From contig CACEOL010000001.1 in NCBI GenBank assembly GCA_902561325.1, forward strand, positions 62,001 through 126,000: a stretch of 64,000 nucleotides of DNA. The letters are read 5' to 3'. The stretch is from an uncultured SAR86 cluster bacterium. Lineage in GTDB: Bacteria; Pseudomonadota; Gammaproteobacteria; Magnimaribacterales; AG-339-G14. How positions within the stretch are numbered: position 1 is the first letter of the stretch; each line of letters starts with the position of its first letter. The notes below the pieces were generated by a model. It had not been told where the DNA came from and did not search any database. It saw only the letters and a list, made by a program, of their open reading frames with translations. The position numbers and the translations under genes are program-made. Shown here in pieces: positions 10,901 through 23,847 of the stretch.

Positions 10901-12539
10901 TGCAAAGCCTGGAGAAGGTGGAGAGCTTCCTGGTACAAAGGTTGATAAATACATCGCAAAAATTAGACATTCGACGCCTGGAGTTGGATTAATTAGCCCT
11001 CCTCCTCATCACGATATTTATTCAATAGAAGATATTGCTCAGTTAATTCACGACTTAAAAAATGCAAATAGAAGTTCAAGAATTAGTGTAAAACTCGTTT
11101 CTGAGATTGGTGTAGGTACTATTGCAGCAGGAGTTGTGAAAGCAAAAACAGATCACTTGGTGATAGCTGGACATGACGGTGGTACAGGTGCTTCGCCTCT
11201 GACTTCCATCAAACATGCTGGCCTTCCTTGGGAGCTAGGAATAGCGGAAACACACCAAACTCTGGTCATGAATAACTTAAGATCAAGAGTTGTTCTGCAG
11301 ACCGATGGTCAGCTTAAAACTGGACGAGATGTTGCTATAGCTGCCATATTAGGCGCAGAAGAATTTGGCTTTTCTACTGCTCCACTAGTAACTTTAGGAT
11401 GCATTATGATGAGAAAGTGTCATCTCAATACCTGCCCAGTAGGAATCGCTACCCAAGATAAAGAACTAAGGAAGAAATTTAAAGGTAGTCCAGAGAATGT
11501 CGTAAATTACCTCTTTATGGTAGCAAAAGAATTAAGAATGATCATGGCAAATCTTGGCATAACTAAACTAGATGATTTGATTGGTAGAGTTGATCTTCTC
11601 GAAATGGATAATGCTATAGATCACTGGAAAAGAGATGGATTGGATCTATCAAAAATTCTTTCTCCTGCCGAAATAATTTACAAAGATACGGAGGTCTTCA
11701 ATACTCAAAAGCAGAACCATAATCTAGAAAAATCTCTTGATATAAAATTATTAAAGAAAATCAAGAATCACATCAAAACGAAAAAAAGAATTGTTATTGA
11801 TTCTAAAATTGGAAATACCAATCGCGTATTTGGCACAATTATTTCCAACGAAGTTGCAAAATCTTGGGGAGCTGCTGGTCTACCCAATGATACCTTGAGA
11901 TTTAATCTCACTGGTTCTGCTGGACAAAGCTTTGGAGCCTGGGCAACCAAAGGCATGACTCTTTCTTTAGAAGGCGATGCAAATGATTATGTAGGTAAAG
12001 GTTTATCAGGAGGTAAATTAATCATCTATCCTCCAGCTGACAGTAGTTTCATTCCAAATGAAAACATAATTTTAGGTAACGTCGCTCTTTACGGGGCAAC
12101 TGATGGTGAAGCTTACTTTAGAGGAATAGCTGCAGAAAGATTCTGTGTAAGAAATAGTGGTGCAAAAGTGGTTGTTGAGGGAATTGGAGATCATGGCTGT
12201 GAATACATGACAGGTGGAAGAGCTGTAATCTTAGGTCCTACTGGTAGAAATTTTGGCGCTGGAATGAGCGGCGGTATTGCTTACGTTTATGATCCAAAAA
12301 ATAATTTTAAAAAGAATTGCAATATGAGCACTTTCGATTTAGAAAAACTTGTTATAAACGAAGACAAAGAAGAATTAAAAACCCTAATTACAAATCACCA
12401 TCGATATACTAAGTCAGATGTTGCTAAAAAGATTTTATCCAACTGGAATAAAGAATTAGCCAACTTTAAAAAAGTTATGCCAATAGACTTCAAAAGAGTA
12501 TTGATGGAAACGAATAATCAAAAATTAAAAGCGAGCTGA
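7952..12539 (+). CDS. gltB: glutamate synthase large subunit, frameshifted in a C7 run
   Basis: Large subunit of NADPH-dependent GOGAT, which makes two glutamates from glutamine and 2-oxoglutarate. The class II glutaminase domain follows a short propeptide, with the catalytic cysteine in [11 protein letters not shown] (residue 37 from the first ATG). The synthase domain has the FMN-site block [12 protein letters not shown] and the 3Fe-4S cysteines [12 protein letters not shown]; the C-terminal glycine-rich beta-helix domain is complete. The reading frame breaks at C7 (9586-9592): with six C the protein reads [12 protein letters not shown], the family sequence. Corrected length is about 1528 aa. 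Starts at 7967 and 7976 are also possible. It overlaps gltD by one base. Confidence 0.92.
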
Positions 12540-13991
12540 TGGGTAAAGTAACAGGATTTAAAGAATTCAATAGAGAGGTTGAACCTTACCGTAGTCCTAA
12601 GAAAAGAGTATTGGACTTTAAAGAAATTTATACCGATCACGATGAATCGTTGTTAAACACTCAAGCATCGAGATGCATGAATTGTGGAGTCCCATTTTGC
12701 CAATCTGGAGAAGGTTGCCCTGTTTACAACTTGATTCCTGAATGGAACGATTTGGTTTATAACGAAAAGTGGGAAGAAGCTTTTGCACGACTGTTAAAAA
12801 ACCAATAACTTTCCAGAAGTTACTGGTAGAGTTTGTCCTGCAGTATGTGAAGGTGCTTGTGTTTTAGGCATTACAGAAACTCCGGTTACCATTAAAAATT
12901 TAGAATTTGCAATTGCTGATAAAGGGATTGAATCAGGTTGGATAAAACCAGTCATTCCTAACAAAAGGACCAATAAAAAGATAGCCATCGTAGGTTCAGG
13001 TCCTGCGGGTTTGTCGGCCGCGCAGCAGTTAAATAGTGTTGGTCACTCCATAAACGTTTATGAAAGAGCAGATAGAATTGGTGGTCTTATGATGTATGGA
13101 ATACCCAACATGAAACTTGATAAGTCCATTATCGATATGCGAGTAGACATCATGGAAGAAGAAGGAATAAGGTTCCACACCAATTGTGACATTGGCGGCA
13201 AAGGAAAAAACTCTGTATCGATGGAAAAACTCATTAAAGAAAACGATATTGTGTTACTTACCACAGGAGCAACCAAGCCAAGGGATTTACCCATAAAAAA
13301 TAGAGATGGTGAAGGTGTTTATTTTGCTATGGAGTTTTTGGGTCAAAATACAAAAAGTCTTTTGGATAGTGATTTGAAAGACGACAGTTTTATTAATGCT
13401 AAAGACAAAGATGTAATTGTTATTGGTGGTGGAGATACTGGAAATGACTGCTTAGGTACATCTTTAAGACATGGCTGCAAAAGTCTTACCAATTTTGAGA
13501 TTCTTCCTGAACTGCCGAAAGAAAGATTGGAAAATAATCCATGGCCTATCTTCCCGAGAGTATATAAGGTTGATTATGGACACGAAGAATCTAGGGAAGT
13601 ATTCGGTAAAGATCCCAGAGAATATTCGGTTTCTGGAAAAGAGTTTTTGAGAGACAAAAATGGAAAGCTCACTGGGATTAAAACTGTAAAAGTTGATAAA
13701 GACTTCAAAGAAATAAAAGGAACAGAGCAAACTTGGAAAGCTGACTTAATCTTCTTGGCTATGGGTTTTCTTGGACCTGAAGACTATCTTAATAAAAAAT
13801 TAAAGCTGGAATTAGATGAAAGGTCTAACTTCAAGGCAGAACATAATATCCACCAAACTTCCCATCCTAAAGTTTTTGCAGCTGGCGACTGTCGCAGAGG
13901 TCAGTCTTTAGTAGTGTGGGCTATAAACGAAGGACGAGCTGCAGCTCGAGAAATCGATAGAAAGATAATGGGTAAAACTACCCTAGACTAG
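12539..13991 (+). CDS. gltD: glutamate synthase small subunit, frameshifted in an A6 run
   Basis: NADPH-oxidising, FAD and 4Fe-4S subunit that feeds electrons to GltB. The N-terminal Fe-S cysteines are in [16 protein letters not shown] and [14 protein letters not shown] binding is seen in [17 protein letters not shown] and NADPH binding in [15 protein letters not shown]. The N-terminal piece stops early at 12808; reading A6 (12796-12801) as A5 gives [20 protein letters not shown] and joins it to the 13011-13991 ORF, for 483 aa in total. The stop shares the tetranucleotide CTAG with the convergent tesB stop. Confidence 0.92.
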
Positions 13992-14872
13992 TCCTTCTTA
14001 CTTTTTATTTGCCTCATCAGTCCTTCTTGAATGGCTGAGGCTACCAGCTTTCCATCTTCTGTATAGACGGTTCCCCTATTAAAGCCCTTAGCATTACTCG
14101 CACTTGGACTATCTGTAACATACAAGAGCCATTCATCTGCTCTGAAAGGTCTATGAAACCACATTGCATGATCTATGCTTGCTGACATAACTCTTCTATT
14201 CATACCCCCCCAACTAATTCCATGAGGAAGTTGAGCAGTACTCAATAATCCAAAGTCGGAGGCATAAGCCAAAATATTTTGATGGACCAATATATCATCC
14301 GGCAGCTTGCCATTAGCTTTCATCCAAGTATGTTTGTAAGGCGGTTTCTTTTCTGAATTCATAGGGCTGTATTGTTCAACAGTTCTGAGTTCAACGGCCT
14401 TTTCCCTAAGAAAGCCATCTCTAAACTCTTTTGGTATTTCATCAATCATTGCTTCCCTTAATTCTCTTTCGCTCTGTAAATCATTTGGTCCAGGCACATC
14501 AGGCATATCAAATTGATGTTCGAAGCCTCCTTCGTCTATTTGAAAAGATACAATCATATTGAATATGACTTCGCCATTTTGAATCGCATCTACAGTTCTT
14601 GTGGTAAAGCTTCCACCATCTCGAATTCTGACGACGTTATAGACTATTGGCATATCAATTCTGCCTGGCCTTAAAAAATATGCATGAAAGGAATGAGCAA
14701 ACCTCTTTTCTTCTATGGTGTTGTAAGCAGCGCTGAGAGATTGGCCAAGAACTTGTCCACCGAAAACTCTTCCCCAAGCTGTTTTTTCACATTCTCCACG
14801 ATAAAGATTTTCCTCAAGCCTTTCGAGGTTTAAGGTTTCTACTAAGTCATCTAAACTTTTTTGCGTTGACAT
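13988..14872 (-). CDS. tesB: acyl-CoA thioesterase II
   Basis: Double hot-dog thioesterase that hydrolyses acyl-CoAs to free acids. The N-terminal WGRVFGGQVLGQSLSAAY, the SFHAYFLRPG block and the C-terminal SIDHAMWFHRPFRADEWLLY with its acidic active-site residue are characteristic of TesB. Length is 294 aa (E. coli TesB 286). It lies 3 bp downstream of cysE on the same strand, a pairing with no obvious metabolic link. Confidence 0.92.
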   Translation of the reverse strand: MSTQKSLDDLVETLNLERLEENLYRGECEKTAWGRVFGGQVLGQSLSAAYNTIEEKRFAHSFHAYFLRPGRIDMPIVYNVVRIRDGGSFTTRTVDAIQNGEVIFNMIVSFQIDEGGFEHQFDMPDVPGPNDLQSERELREAMIDEIPKEFRDGFLREKAVELRTVEQYSPMNSEKKPPYKHTWMKANGKLPDDILVHQNILAYASDFGLLSTAQLPHGISWGGMNRRVMSASIDHAMWFHRPFRADEWLLYVTDSPSASNAKGFNRGTVYTEDGKLVASAIQEGLMRQIKSKKD

Positions 14873-14875
14873 GAT

Positions 14876-15658
14876 TTAGGCCTCTTCAATAGTGTGATCA
14901 ACATCCGTTGCTGGTTTTTCAGAAGACGGTTTTCCAACGACTATTGCTGGCACTCCAGCAACCGTTGTGTTTGCCTCTACATCTGAAAGTACTACACTTC
15001 CGGCAGCAACTTTAGCTCCCTTTCCAATTTCTACGTTTCCTAGAATTTGTGCTGCTGAGCTTATTAAGACTCCTTCACGAACTTTTGGATGTCTATCCCC
15101 AGTTTCTTTTCCTGTACCCCCAAGGGTTACACCTTGAAATATTGATACATCGTTTTCGATTACCGAAGTCTCTCCAATGACAATTCCAGTTGCATGATCC
15201 AACATCACGCCATGTCCTATTTCTGCTTTTGGATGAATATCTACCTCATAAATAGCAGAACTTCTGCTCTGGATGAAATATGCAAAAACTTCTTGTTTTG
15301 CTTTCATAAAATAATTTGCGATTCTGTGAGCTTGTAATGCGGCAAATCCTTTTGAAAATAATAATGTAAATACAAAACCGCTTGATGCAGGATCTCTTTC
15401 CTTTACTGCTTTTAAGTCTATGACAGCTTTAATTAAAAAATCGATATTAGAAAAAACCTCATTGAACTTTTCTTTCAAAATTTCTGACGGATACTCTTTT
15501 GTAGCCAAGTCATCTGCAAGTTTTGCTGATAAAGAATTATCTAAGCCGCTGCAGGATAAGATTTTTTCCTGAAAGAGACCTTCCGAATCCGGTTCTAAGG
15601 AAATTTTATTTTTGCTTTCTTTGAGAATCTCAGCCCAAATATCTTCTACAATAGTCAT
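14876..15658 (-). CDS. cysE: serine O-acetyltransferase
   Basis: Makes O-acetylserine for cysteine synthesis. An N-terminal alpha-helical region is followed by the left-handed beta-helix with hexapeptide repeats; DIHPKAEIGHGVMLDHATG and QGVTLGGTGKETGDRHPKV carry the catalytic histidine and substrate loop of CysE. The protein is 260 aa with a charged C-terminal tail. It is divergent from cobS across 114 bp, and is likely first in a two-gene unit with tesB. Confidence 0.95.
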   Translation of the reverse strand: MTIVEDIWAEILKESKNKISLEPDSEGLFQEKILSCSGLDNSLSAKLADDLATKEYPSEILKEKFNEVFSNIDFLIKAVIDLKAVKERDPASSGFVFTLLFSKGFAALQAHRIANYFMKAKQEVFAYFIQSRSSAIYEVDIHPKAEIGHGVMLDHATGIVIGETSVIENDVSIFQGVTLGGTGKETGDRHPKVREGVLISSAAQILGNVEIGKGAKVAAGSVVLSDVEANTTVAGVPAIVVGKPSSEKPATDVDHTIEEA

Positions 15659-15772
15659 AAGATAAATTTTTAAGTCGCAAGTCTAAGGCAAGTTAACTCA
15701 AAATTATATATTTTCTTGCTGTTTTTTTTTAAAAAAGGATAATGTTCATTCACCTTTAGGACCAATAAACAT

Positions 15773-16759
15773 ATGAAATTCGATAATTTTTCAATCCAAG
15801 AACCAGATGCAAATGTTAAGGTCAAAGATACCTTTGAAATAGATTCTGATTTAAAAGTAGATTCCTTTTCAGAAAGTAATGAATATGTTCCAAAGTTGGA
15901 TGCTGACTACTGTTTTGACAAAGCTACTACTCTTTCTATTCTTGCCGGTTTTCAAAATAATAGAAGAGTCATGGTTCAAGGGCTGCATGGTTCAGGAAAA
16001 TCAACTCATATTGAACAAGTAGCAGCAAGATTAAATTGGCCTTGTATTCGAATCAATTTAGATAGTCATATCAGCAGAATAGATTTATTGGGTAAAGATG
16101 TGATTGCTATTGAAGATAGTAAACAAATAACAAAATTTCAAGAAGGTATTTTACCTTGGGCTATCCAAAATCCAGTTGCTTTGGTATTTGATGAATACGA
16201 TGCCGGAAGACCAGATGTAATGTTTGTCATACAAAGAGTTCTAGAGGTTGAAGGTAAACTTACTCTTTTAGATCAAAACAGAGTTCTTACCCCTCATCCT
16301 TATTTTAGACTTTTCGCTACAGCAAACACTGTAGGCTTGGGAGATAGCACGGGTCTTTATCATGGGACTCAACAAATTAATCAAGGTCAAATGGATAGAT
16401 GGCACATTGTTTCGCCACTAAACTATCTTTCTGAGGACTTGGAACTTAAAGTTATCCTTTCAAAAGTTAAAGATTTAAATAGCAAGAAAGGTCAATCTAC
16501 TGTAAAAGCAATGATTTCACTTGCTAATTTAACTAGAGAGGGTTTTAAAAATGGAGATATTTCTAATCTGATGTCTCCAAGAACCGTTATCAGTTGGGCA
16601 GAAAACTATTCTATCTTTAATGATATTGGAAATTCATTTGAATTAAGTTTCTTGAATAAATGCGATGAAACTGAAAAATCAATAATTGCAGAGTACTTTC
16701 AAAGGTGCTTTGATTCAGAAACTAGCGATTCTATTTTAAATTTAGTTGAGCAAGCTTGA
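15773..16759 (+). CDS. cobS: CobS-like AAA+ ATPase (cobaltochelatase small-subunit family)
   Basis: AAA+ ATPase of the MoxR/chelatase clade. The Walker A is GLHGSGKST (about residues 70-78) and the Walker B is [14 protein letters not shown] (about 136-149); [26 protein letters not shown] and [16 protein letters not shown] are diagnostic of CobS rather than generic MoxR. In the aerobic B12 pathway CobS and CobT drive Co insertion by CobN. Neither CobN nor any other cobalamin gene is in this window. The cobT start overlaps the stop (TTGA). A B12-independent metal-insertion or chaperone role is a real alternative. The protein looks alphaproteobacterial in type. Confidence 0.85.
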   Translation: MKFDNFSIQEPDANVKVKDTFEIDSDLKVDSFSESNEYVPKLDADYCFDKATTLSILAGFQNNRRVMVQGLHGSGKSTHIEQVAARLNWPCIRINLDSHISRIDLLGKDVIAIEDSKQITKFQEGILPWAIQNPVALVFDEYDAGRPDVMFVIQRVLEVEGKLTLLDQNRVLTPHPYFRLFATANTVGLGDSTGLYHGTQQINQGQMDRWHIVSPLNYLSEDLELKVILSKVKDLNSKKGQSTVKAMISLANLTREGFKNGDISNLMSPRTVISWAENYSIFNDIGNSFELSFLNKCDETEKSIIAEYFQRCFDSETSDSILNLVEQA

Positions 16760-18507
16760 GCCAAAAATCTACTGAACAAAACGTCAAAGATGTAATTAAT
16801 GCTTCCAGTAGAGCAATATCTAAAGATAAAGATCTTAATCTAGAAGTAAATTTTCTCCAGCAAGTCGCTGAACCTGGACATAATCTTCAGGAAAATATTG
16901 AATCCATACAACTTTCAAGAGGAGATGCAGACAGACAAGCTCTGTTACAAAAATATAAATTACTCGAGGAGCCATTAAAAAGAACTGGAATTTCTGAGCT
17001 GGATTTTCTTCTTAAAGATTTCGAAGCCGTAAGGTCAGAAATTTTAGGATCGAAAGAATTTTTGGGAGTAAAACAAAACCTCAGAAATTTATTTTTAAAG
17101 AACCTCTCTCAACAAACCATTGAAAGTAAGCAAGATGCCTTAAAAATAGCTGTTGAGATAAGTTTAAAAAATAAACTTTTAAAGCAAAAAAATAACAAGC
17201 TGGAGGAGGTTTTCTTAAAACCTTGGAAAAAAGCTCTTTCTGAAGTGGAATCGGATTTTAAGCTAGCAGAAAAATACCTAACAGATAAAGAAAAATTTAA
17301 TGAATATTTAATTTCCTTATTCAAAAAATTAGGTTTTGATTTTGAAGATCCTGAACAAGAAGAGCCTAAATCTGATTCTGAAGAAGAAAATGAAGATAAT
17401 GAAGAGGATGGTACTTCTGATCAAGAACAGGAAGATCAGCCTGACAACGATGCATCAGAAGTAGATGATGAAAGTGAGACTGAAATTGAAGATTTTGAGA
17501 TTGAAGAAGGAGATGTTGACGATACAGAAGACTGGGTTGAAAACAGATCTAAACTAGAAGAATTAATTGCGCTTAATCAAAATCAGGAATACAAGGTATT
17601 TTGTAGAGATTTTGACGAAGTGGTAGACGCGAATAACTTATGCTCTTCAGAAGAGTTAAAAAGATTAAGAGATAGATTGGATCAATTGATTGACCCCTCA
17701 AAATCTGTAATAGCAAAATTGGCAAATAGACTGCAAAGATTGCTTTTAGCCCAACAAAGACGTTCTTGGGAATTTGATAAGGAAGAAGGTATTTTGGATT
17801 CTTCTAAACTGCACAAGATAATTACGGATCCATTAACACCTCTTAGTTTTAAAACTGAAAAAGAGACATCTTTTAAAGATACTGTATTAACAATGTTGGT
17901 TGATAGCTCTGGGTCAATGAGAGGAAGGTCAATGACTACTGCTGCAATATCTGCCGATATTATTGGATCAACTTTGGATAAATGTAATATCAAAACTGAA
18001 ATCCTTGGTTTTACAACGAAGCATTGGAAAGGTGGAGATAGTCGAAAGCTTTGGGTGGAATGCGGGAAACCAAGTTCTCCTGGCAGGCTTAATGACTTGA
18101 GACATATTATCTTCAAACCTGCAGACCTAGCTTGGAGAAGAGCTAAAAAAAATCTAGGTTTGATGCTTCGAGAAGGTCTGCTTAAAGAAAATGTTGATGG
18201 AGAAGCTCTTCTGTGGGCTTCTTCGAGATTGATGAAAAGGCCAGAACAAAGAAAAATACTCATGGTTATTTCGGATGGAGCGCCCGTGGACGATAGCACT
18301 TTATCCACTAATTCAACCAGTTATTTGGACAATCATCTGAAACAAGTGATTTCTGAAATTGAAAATCGAACCGAACTAGAATTAATAGCGATAGGGATAG
18401 GACACGATGTTACGAAGTATTATAAAAAAGCTGTAACAATCCATAGGGCTGAAGAACTTGGAAATGTAATGTTGGAACAATTAACAGACTTATTCCAAGA
18501 GAAATAA
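16756..18507 (+). CDS. cobT: CobT-like VWA-domain protein (cobaltochelatase family)
   Basis: Partner of the CobS-like ATPase. Three regions are visible: a helical N-terminal part, a very acidic linker (about residues 195-260, rich in Glu/Asp/Asn/Gln), and a C-terminal von Willebrand A domain. The MIDAS metal site is [12 protein letters not shown] (near residue 380), followed by [12 protein letters not shown], a CobT hallmark. Length is 583 aa, close to known CobT. Translation begins at TTG overlapping the cobS stop, which implies coupled synthesis. A sigma70-like promoter for the next gene starts within 4 bases of its stop. Confidence 0.85.
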   Translation: MSQKSTEQNVKDVINASSRAISKDKDLNLEVNFLQQVAEPGHNLQENIESIQLSRGDADRQALLQKYKLLEEPLKRTGISELDFLLKDFEAVRSEILGSKEFLGVKQNLRNLFLKNLSQQTIESKQDALKIAVEISLKNKLLKQKNNKLEEVFLKPWKKALSEVESDFKLAEKYLTDKEKFNEYLISLFKKLGFDFEDPEQEEPKSDSEEENEDNEEDGTSDQEQEDQPDNDASEVDDESETEIEDFEIEEGDVDDTEDWVENRSKLEELIALNQNQEYKVFCRDFDEVVDANNLCSSEELKRLRDRLDQLIDPSKSVIAKLANRLQRLLLAQQRRSWEFDKEEGILDSSKLHKIITDPLTPLSFKTEKETSFKDTVLTMLVDSSGSMRGRSMTTAAISADIIGSTLDKCNIKTEILGFTTKHWKGGDSRKLWVECGKPSSPGRLNDLRHIIFKPADLAWRRAKKNLGLMLREGLLKENVDGEALLWASSRLMKRPEQRKILMVISDGAPVDDSTLSTNSTSYLDNHLKQVISEIENRTELELIAIGIGHDVTKYYKKAVTIHRAEELGNVMLEQLTDLFQEK

Positions 18508-18510
18508 GGT

Positions 18511-18538
18511 TTGGAATTCTAGAAAAGAGGCTTATAAT
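18511..18538 (+). promoter_or_regulatory. sigma70-type promoter for the diiron gene, possibly leaderless
   Basis: TTGGAA (18511-18516) and a perfect TATAAT (18533-18538) are separated by 16 bp. Only six bases lie between the -10 box and the ATG at 18545, so transcription should begin at or next to the start codon. No Shine-Dalgarno sequence lies at normal distance. Confidence 0.65.
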
Positions 18539-18544
18539 TTACTT

Positions 18545-19693
18545 ATGAAAATTACAAATGTAGACGGACCTCCTGGATTTAAGGAGTTTGATGATATCGA
18601 AGATCGTATGACTTCAGAGCATGTTGAGGATGTAAGAGAAATCTTCAACACCCCACTAACTGGATCTTATAACTGGGATTACACTGTTGCCGATAACAGA
18701 ATCAAAAGGCTGTACGAATTAGGAAAAGAGCTTAATTGGAATGGATCAATAGATCTTGATTGGTCTAATCACATAAAACGTGGCGATCTTCCGGTAAAAC
18801 CTGAGTTTGATGATTTGGGGAATGTTTATCCTGAATATAACGACATGTCAGAAGATGAAAAAAGGGAAGTCAGCTGGCACGCTTCTGCTTGGGGCTTAAG
18901 CCAATTCTTACATGGAGAGCAAGGGGCTCTTTTGGTTGCTTCTCAACTTGTATCTTGTGCACCTACATATCAAGCAAAACTATATGCCGCCTCTCAATGT
19001 TTTGATGAAGCCAGACATGTAGAAGTATTCAATAGGTATTTACAAGATGTTATGGGCATGTCTTACCCTATTTCACCTAGCCTTAAAGCGCTTTTGGATA
19101 AAGGTCTAACAGACCCGAGATGGGATCTTAAATTTATTGCAATGCAAATAATCATTGAAGGTTTAGCTCTTGCAGCTTTTCAATCAACCAAGATGAGTAC
19201 AAGTTGTCCGTTGCTTAGAGATTTAACTCATTATGTAATTCGTGATGAGGCAAGACACGTAACTTTTGGTATAAATTACTTAGAAGATTTCAACAAAACT
19301 TTATCTGAAGATGAGATTGAAGACCGTGCTAGATTTGCCTATGAAGCATGTGTAATCATGAGAGATAGAATTCAAAATTACGAATTAGGTAAGAAATTCT
19401 TCGGTTACTCAGAACAAGAAGCAAGAGAAGCGATTCTAAAATCTGGTGTTAACGATGACTTTAGAGGTCTATTGTTTAATAGAGTTATGCCAAATTTAAA
19501 GAAGATTGGCCTCTTAACAGAATCTGTTCGTCCTCTTTATGATGAGTTGGGCTTATTAGAATATGAAGTTGCTCCGAGTGACTTCGAAATTGATTGGGCT
19601 GAAATTTCCAAACCTTTAGAATCATCTGATGAGATAGAAACTCAAGCAGAAGAGCAAGCTGAAGTGATTAAGGAAATGTTTCACAATCATTAA
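18545..19693 (+). CDS. ferritin-like diiron-carboxylate protein, putative oxygenase/oxidase
   Basis: A 382-aa helical protein with a complete ferritin-like diiron ligand set: Glu125 (HGEQGALL), Glu155/His158 (FDEARHVEVF), Glu205 (IIIEGLALA) and Glu235/His238 (RDEARHVTFG). Two EARH motifs about 80 residues apart, each paired with a lone helix glutamate, are typical of the R2-like/AurF-like oxygenase superfamily. I cannot name the substrate. The C-terminus is acidic and low in complexity. It sits 37 bp after cobT but has its own promoter. The position suggests the CobS/CobT pair may load or activate its metal site, which is inference. Confidence 0.75.
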   Translation: MKITNVDGPPGFKEFDDIEDRMTSEHVEDVREIFNTPLTGSYNWDYTVADNRIKRLYELGKELNWNGSIDLDWSNHIKRGDLPVKPEFDDLGNVYPEYNDMSEDEKREVSWHASAWGLSQFLHGEQGALLVASQLVSCAPTYQAKLYAASQCFDEARHVEVFNRYLQDVMGMSYPISPSLKALLDKGLTDPRWDLKFIAMQIIIEGLALAAFQSTKMSTSCPLLRDLTHYVIRDEARHVTFGINYLEDFNKTLSEDEIEDRARFAYEACVIMRDRIQNYELGKKFFGYSEQEAREAILKSGVNDDFRGLLFNRVMPNLKKIGLLTESVRPLYDELGLLEYEVAPSDFEIDWAEISKPLESSDEIETQAEEQAEVIKEMFHNH

Positions 19694-19713
19694 TCTCTAA
19701 AGAATTTATCTTT

Positions 19714-19749
19714 CATCACTTTGGATAATTGTGCTTTTTCAAAGTGATG
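19714..19749. repeat. inverted repeat between the diiron gene and pantothenate kinase
   Basis: CATCACTTTG (19714-19723) pairs perfectly with CAAAGTGATG (19740-19749) around a 16-base loop. It follows the diiron stop by about 20 bases and precedes the kinase start by 34. No T-tract follows, so an intrinsic terminator is not clearly supported; an operator or RNA-stability stem is equally possible. Confidence 0.5.
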
Positions 19750-19783
19750 GAATCTGTATTGTTTAAAAAATAGTTCATTCAAA

Positions 19784-20587
19784 ATGAATAGTGTCGATAT
19801 AGGAATTGATTTTGGAATAACTAATTCTGACATTGTTATTAATTCCAAAAATAATTTTTCTTATAAATCTTTAAGAAGTGAAAAAAATATCCATTTATCT
19901 TTAAATAACATCTTAAAAAGCATTCAAGAAGAATCAAAAATCAAAAGTATCTCGGTAACGGGAGGGAAACATTTAGATCTCCCTGATAATTTTGATGGTC
20001 AAAAGATATCAAAGAAAAATGAGATAGATTGTATTGGAATTGGAGCAAAGAAAATATCTCAGCTAGATTCAAATTTTTTAGTCTTGAGCTGTGGATCAGG
20101 AACTGCATGTGTAGCTTATGAAAATGAAATCGCTACTCATCTTGGAGGAACCGGTCTAGGAGGTGGCACAATTAGAGGGTTATGCATGTTAGCAGCTCAA
20201 ATAGATGATCCAAATGAAATAGATGATCTTTCTAAAAAAGGGAGTCAAATAGGAGACTATGCTTTGAAGGATGTGATATCTGGACCTATAGGAAATTTAC
20301 CAGAAGATAGTATTGCTGTTCATTTTGGAAATTTAGATATGATGGATAAACTAGAAAAGGAAGATATTTGCAGATCTATTATTTATCTTGTTGCAACAAA
20401 TATAGCAAGGCTAGCTGCCACTACAGCTCTGGCAGCGAAATTAAATAAAATAGTAGTTATAGGAAGATGTCCCAATTATTTTTTATACAAAGAAATTCTT
20501 ACAAAATGGATTGAGTTTTCAGGTTTAGAAGTGGTCTTTCCTGAAAACAGAGAATTTGCTACAGCATTAGGTACTTTAGAAAGTTAA
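19784..20587 (+). CDS. type II pantothenate kinase-like ASKHA ATPase
   Basis: Would phosphorylate pantothenate, the first step of CoA synthesis. It has an ASKHA-fold phosphate loop (IGIDFGITNSD), a second loop (LSCGSGTACVAY), and GGTGLGGGTIRGLCMLA, close to the GG-GGGT-GL motif of type II (eukaryote/Staphylococcus-like) PanK. Length is 267 aa, as in bacterial type II enzymes. CoaBC, which acts two steps later, is also in this window. Most Gammaproteobacteria use type I CoaA or type III CoaX, so this type is unusual. Another ASKHA kinase remains possible. It ends 6 bp before the 5S rRNA gene, convergently. Confidence 0.75.
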   Translation: MNSVDIGIDFGITNSDIVINSKNNFSYKSLRSEKNIHLSLNNILKSIQEESKIKSISVTGGKHLDLPDNFDGQKISKKNEIDCIGIGAKKISQLDSNFLVLSCGSGTACVAYENEIATHLGGTGLGGGTIRGLCMLAAQIDDPNEIDDLSKKGSQIGDYALKDVISGPIGNLPEDSIAVHFGNLDMMDKLEKEDICRSIIYLVATNIARLAATTALAAKLNKIVVIGRCPNYFLYKEILTKWIEFSGLEVVFPENREFATALGTLES

Positions 20588-20593
20588 CTAGAA

Positions 20594-20708
20594 GCCCGAC
20601 GATGTCCTACTCTCGCATGGACGAACCACACTACCATCGGCGCTAAGTGGTTTCACTTCTGAGTTCGGGATGGAATCAGGTGGGACACACTTGCTAATGT
20701 CATCGGGC
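20594..20708 (-). rRNA. rrf: 5S ribosomal RNA
   Basis: The minus strand gives a 115-nt RNA whose ends pair (GCCCGATGAC with CATCGTCGGGC) and which contains CCATCCCGAACTCAG, the conserved 5S core. It is the last gene of a 16S-23S-5S operon. The flanks AACTAGAA and TTCTAGTT form an outer stem, probably for processing. No T-rich intrinsic terminator is visible beyond it before the convergent pantothenate kinase gene. Confidence 0.93.
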
Positions 20709-20760
20709 AAAATTCTAGTTTTTGTATTGTTAAATCCTTTGTTTAATTTCAGCGTTATTA

Positions 20761-20780
20761 AACTTTATTAATATAAAGTA

Positions 20781-20782
<2 letters not shown>
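20761..20782 (-). repeat. 3' arm of the 23S rRNA processing stem
   Basis: This 22-base arm is complementary, with one mismatch, to 23688-23709 on the other side of the 23S gene. Long stems that enclose 16S and 23S are the RNase III targets of bacterial rRNA precursors. Confidence 0.75.
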
Positions 20783-23686
<2,904 letters not shown>

Positions 23687-23687
23687 A

Positions 23688-23709
23688 AATACTTTAAATT
23701 AATAAAGTT
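23688..23709 (-). repeat. 5' arm of the 23S rRNA processing stem
   Basis: Complementary to 20761-20782, with one mismatch over 22 bases, and immediately upstream of 23S in the transcript. It is the expected position for an RNase III cleavage stem. Confidence 0.75.
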
Positions 23710-23847
23710 AAGTCTTTCGAATAATAAGCGCCAAAATTTGCCATTAGCATTTTAAGATAATTATCTTAAAACTTGGTGCACTAATAATTGATAACATTAA
23801 TTATTAGTGTCGTAACTAAATAAATTTAGTTACTGGATCAACAATAC

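Noticed and set aside
17340-17540. Acidic low-complexity segment in cobT as a second frameshift or fusion point
   Set aside because: The frame is continuous, and acidic linkers before the VWA domain are normal in CobT proteins.
23750-23833. Spacer palindromes as an insertion-sequence or MITE remnant
   Set aside because: There is no target-site duplication or transposase, and the repeats lie within a functional spacer where RNA hairpins are expected.
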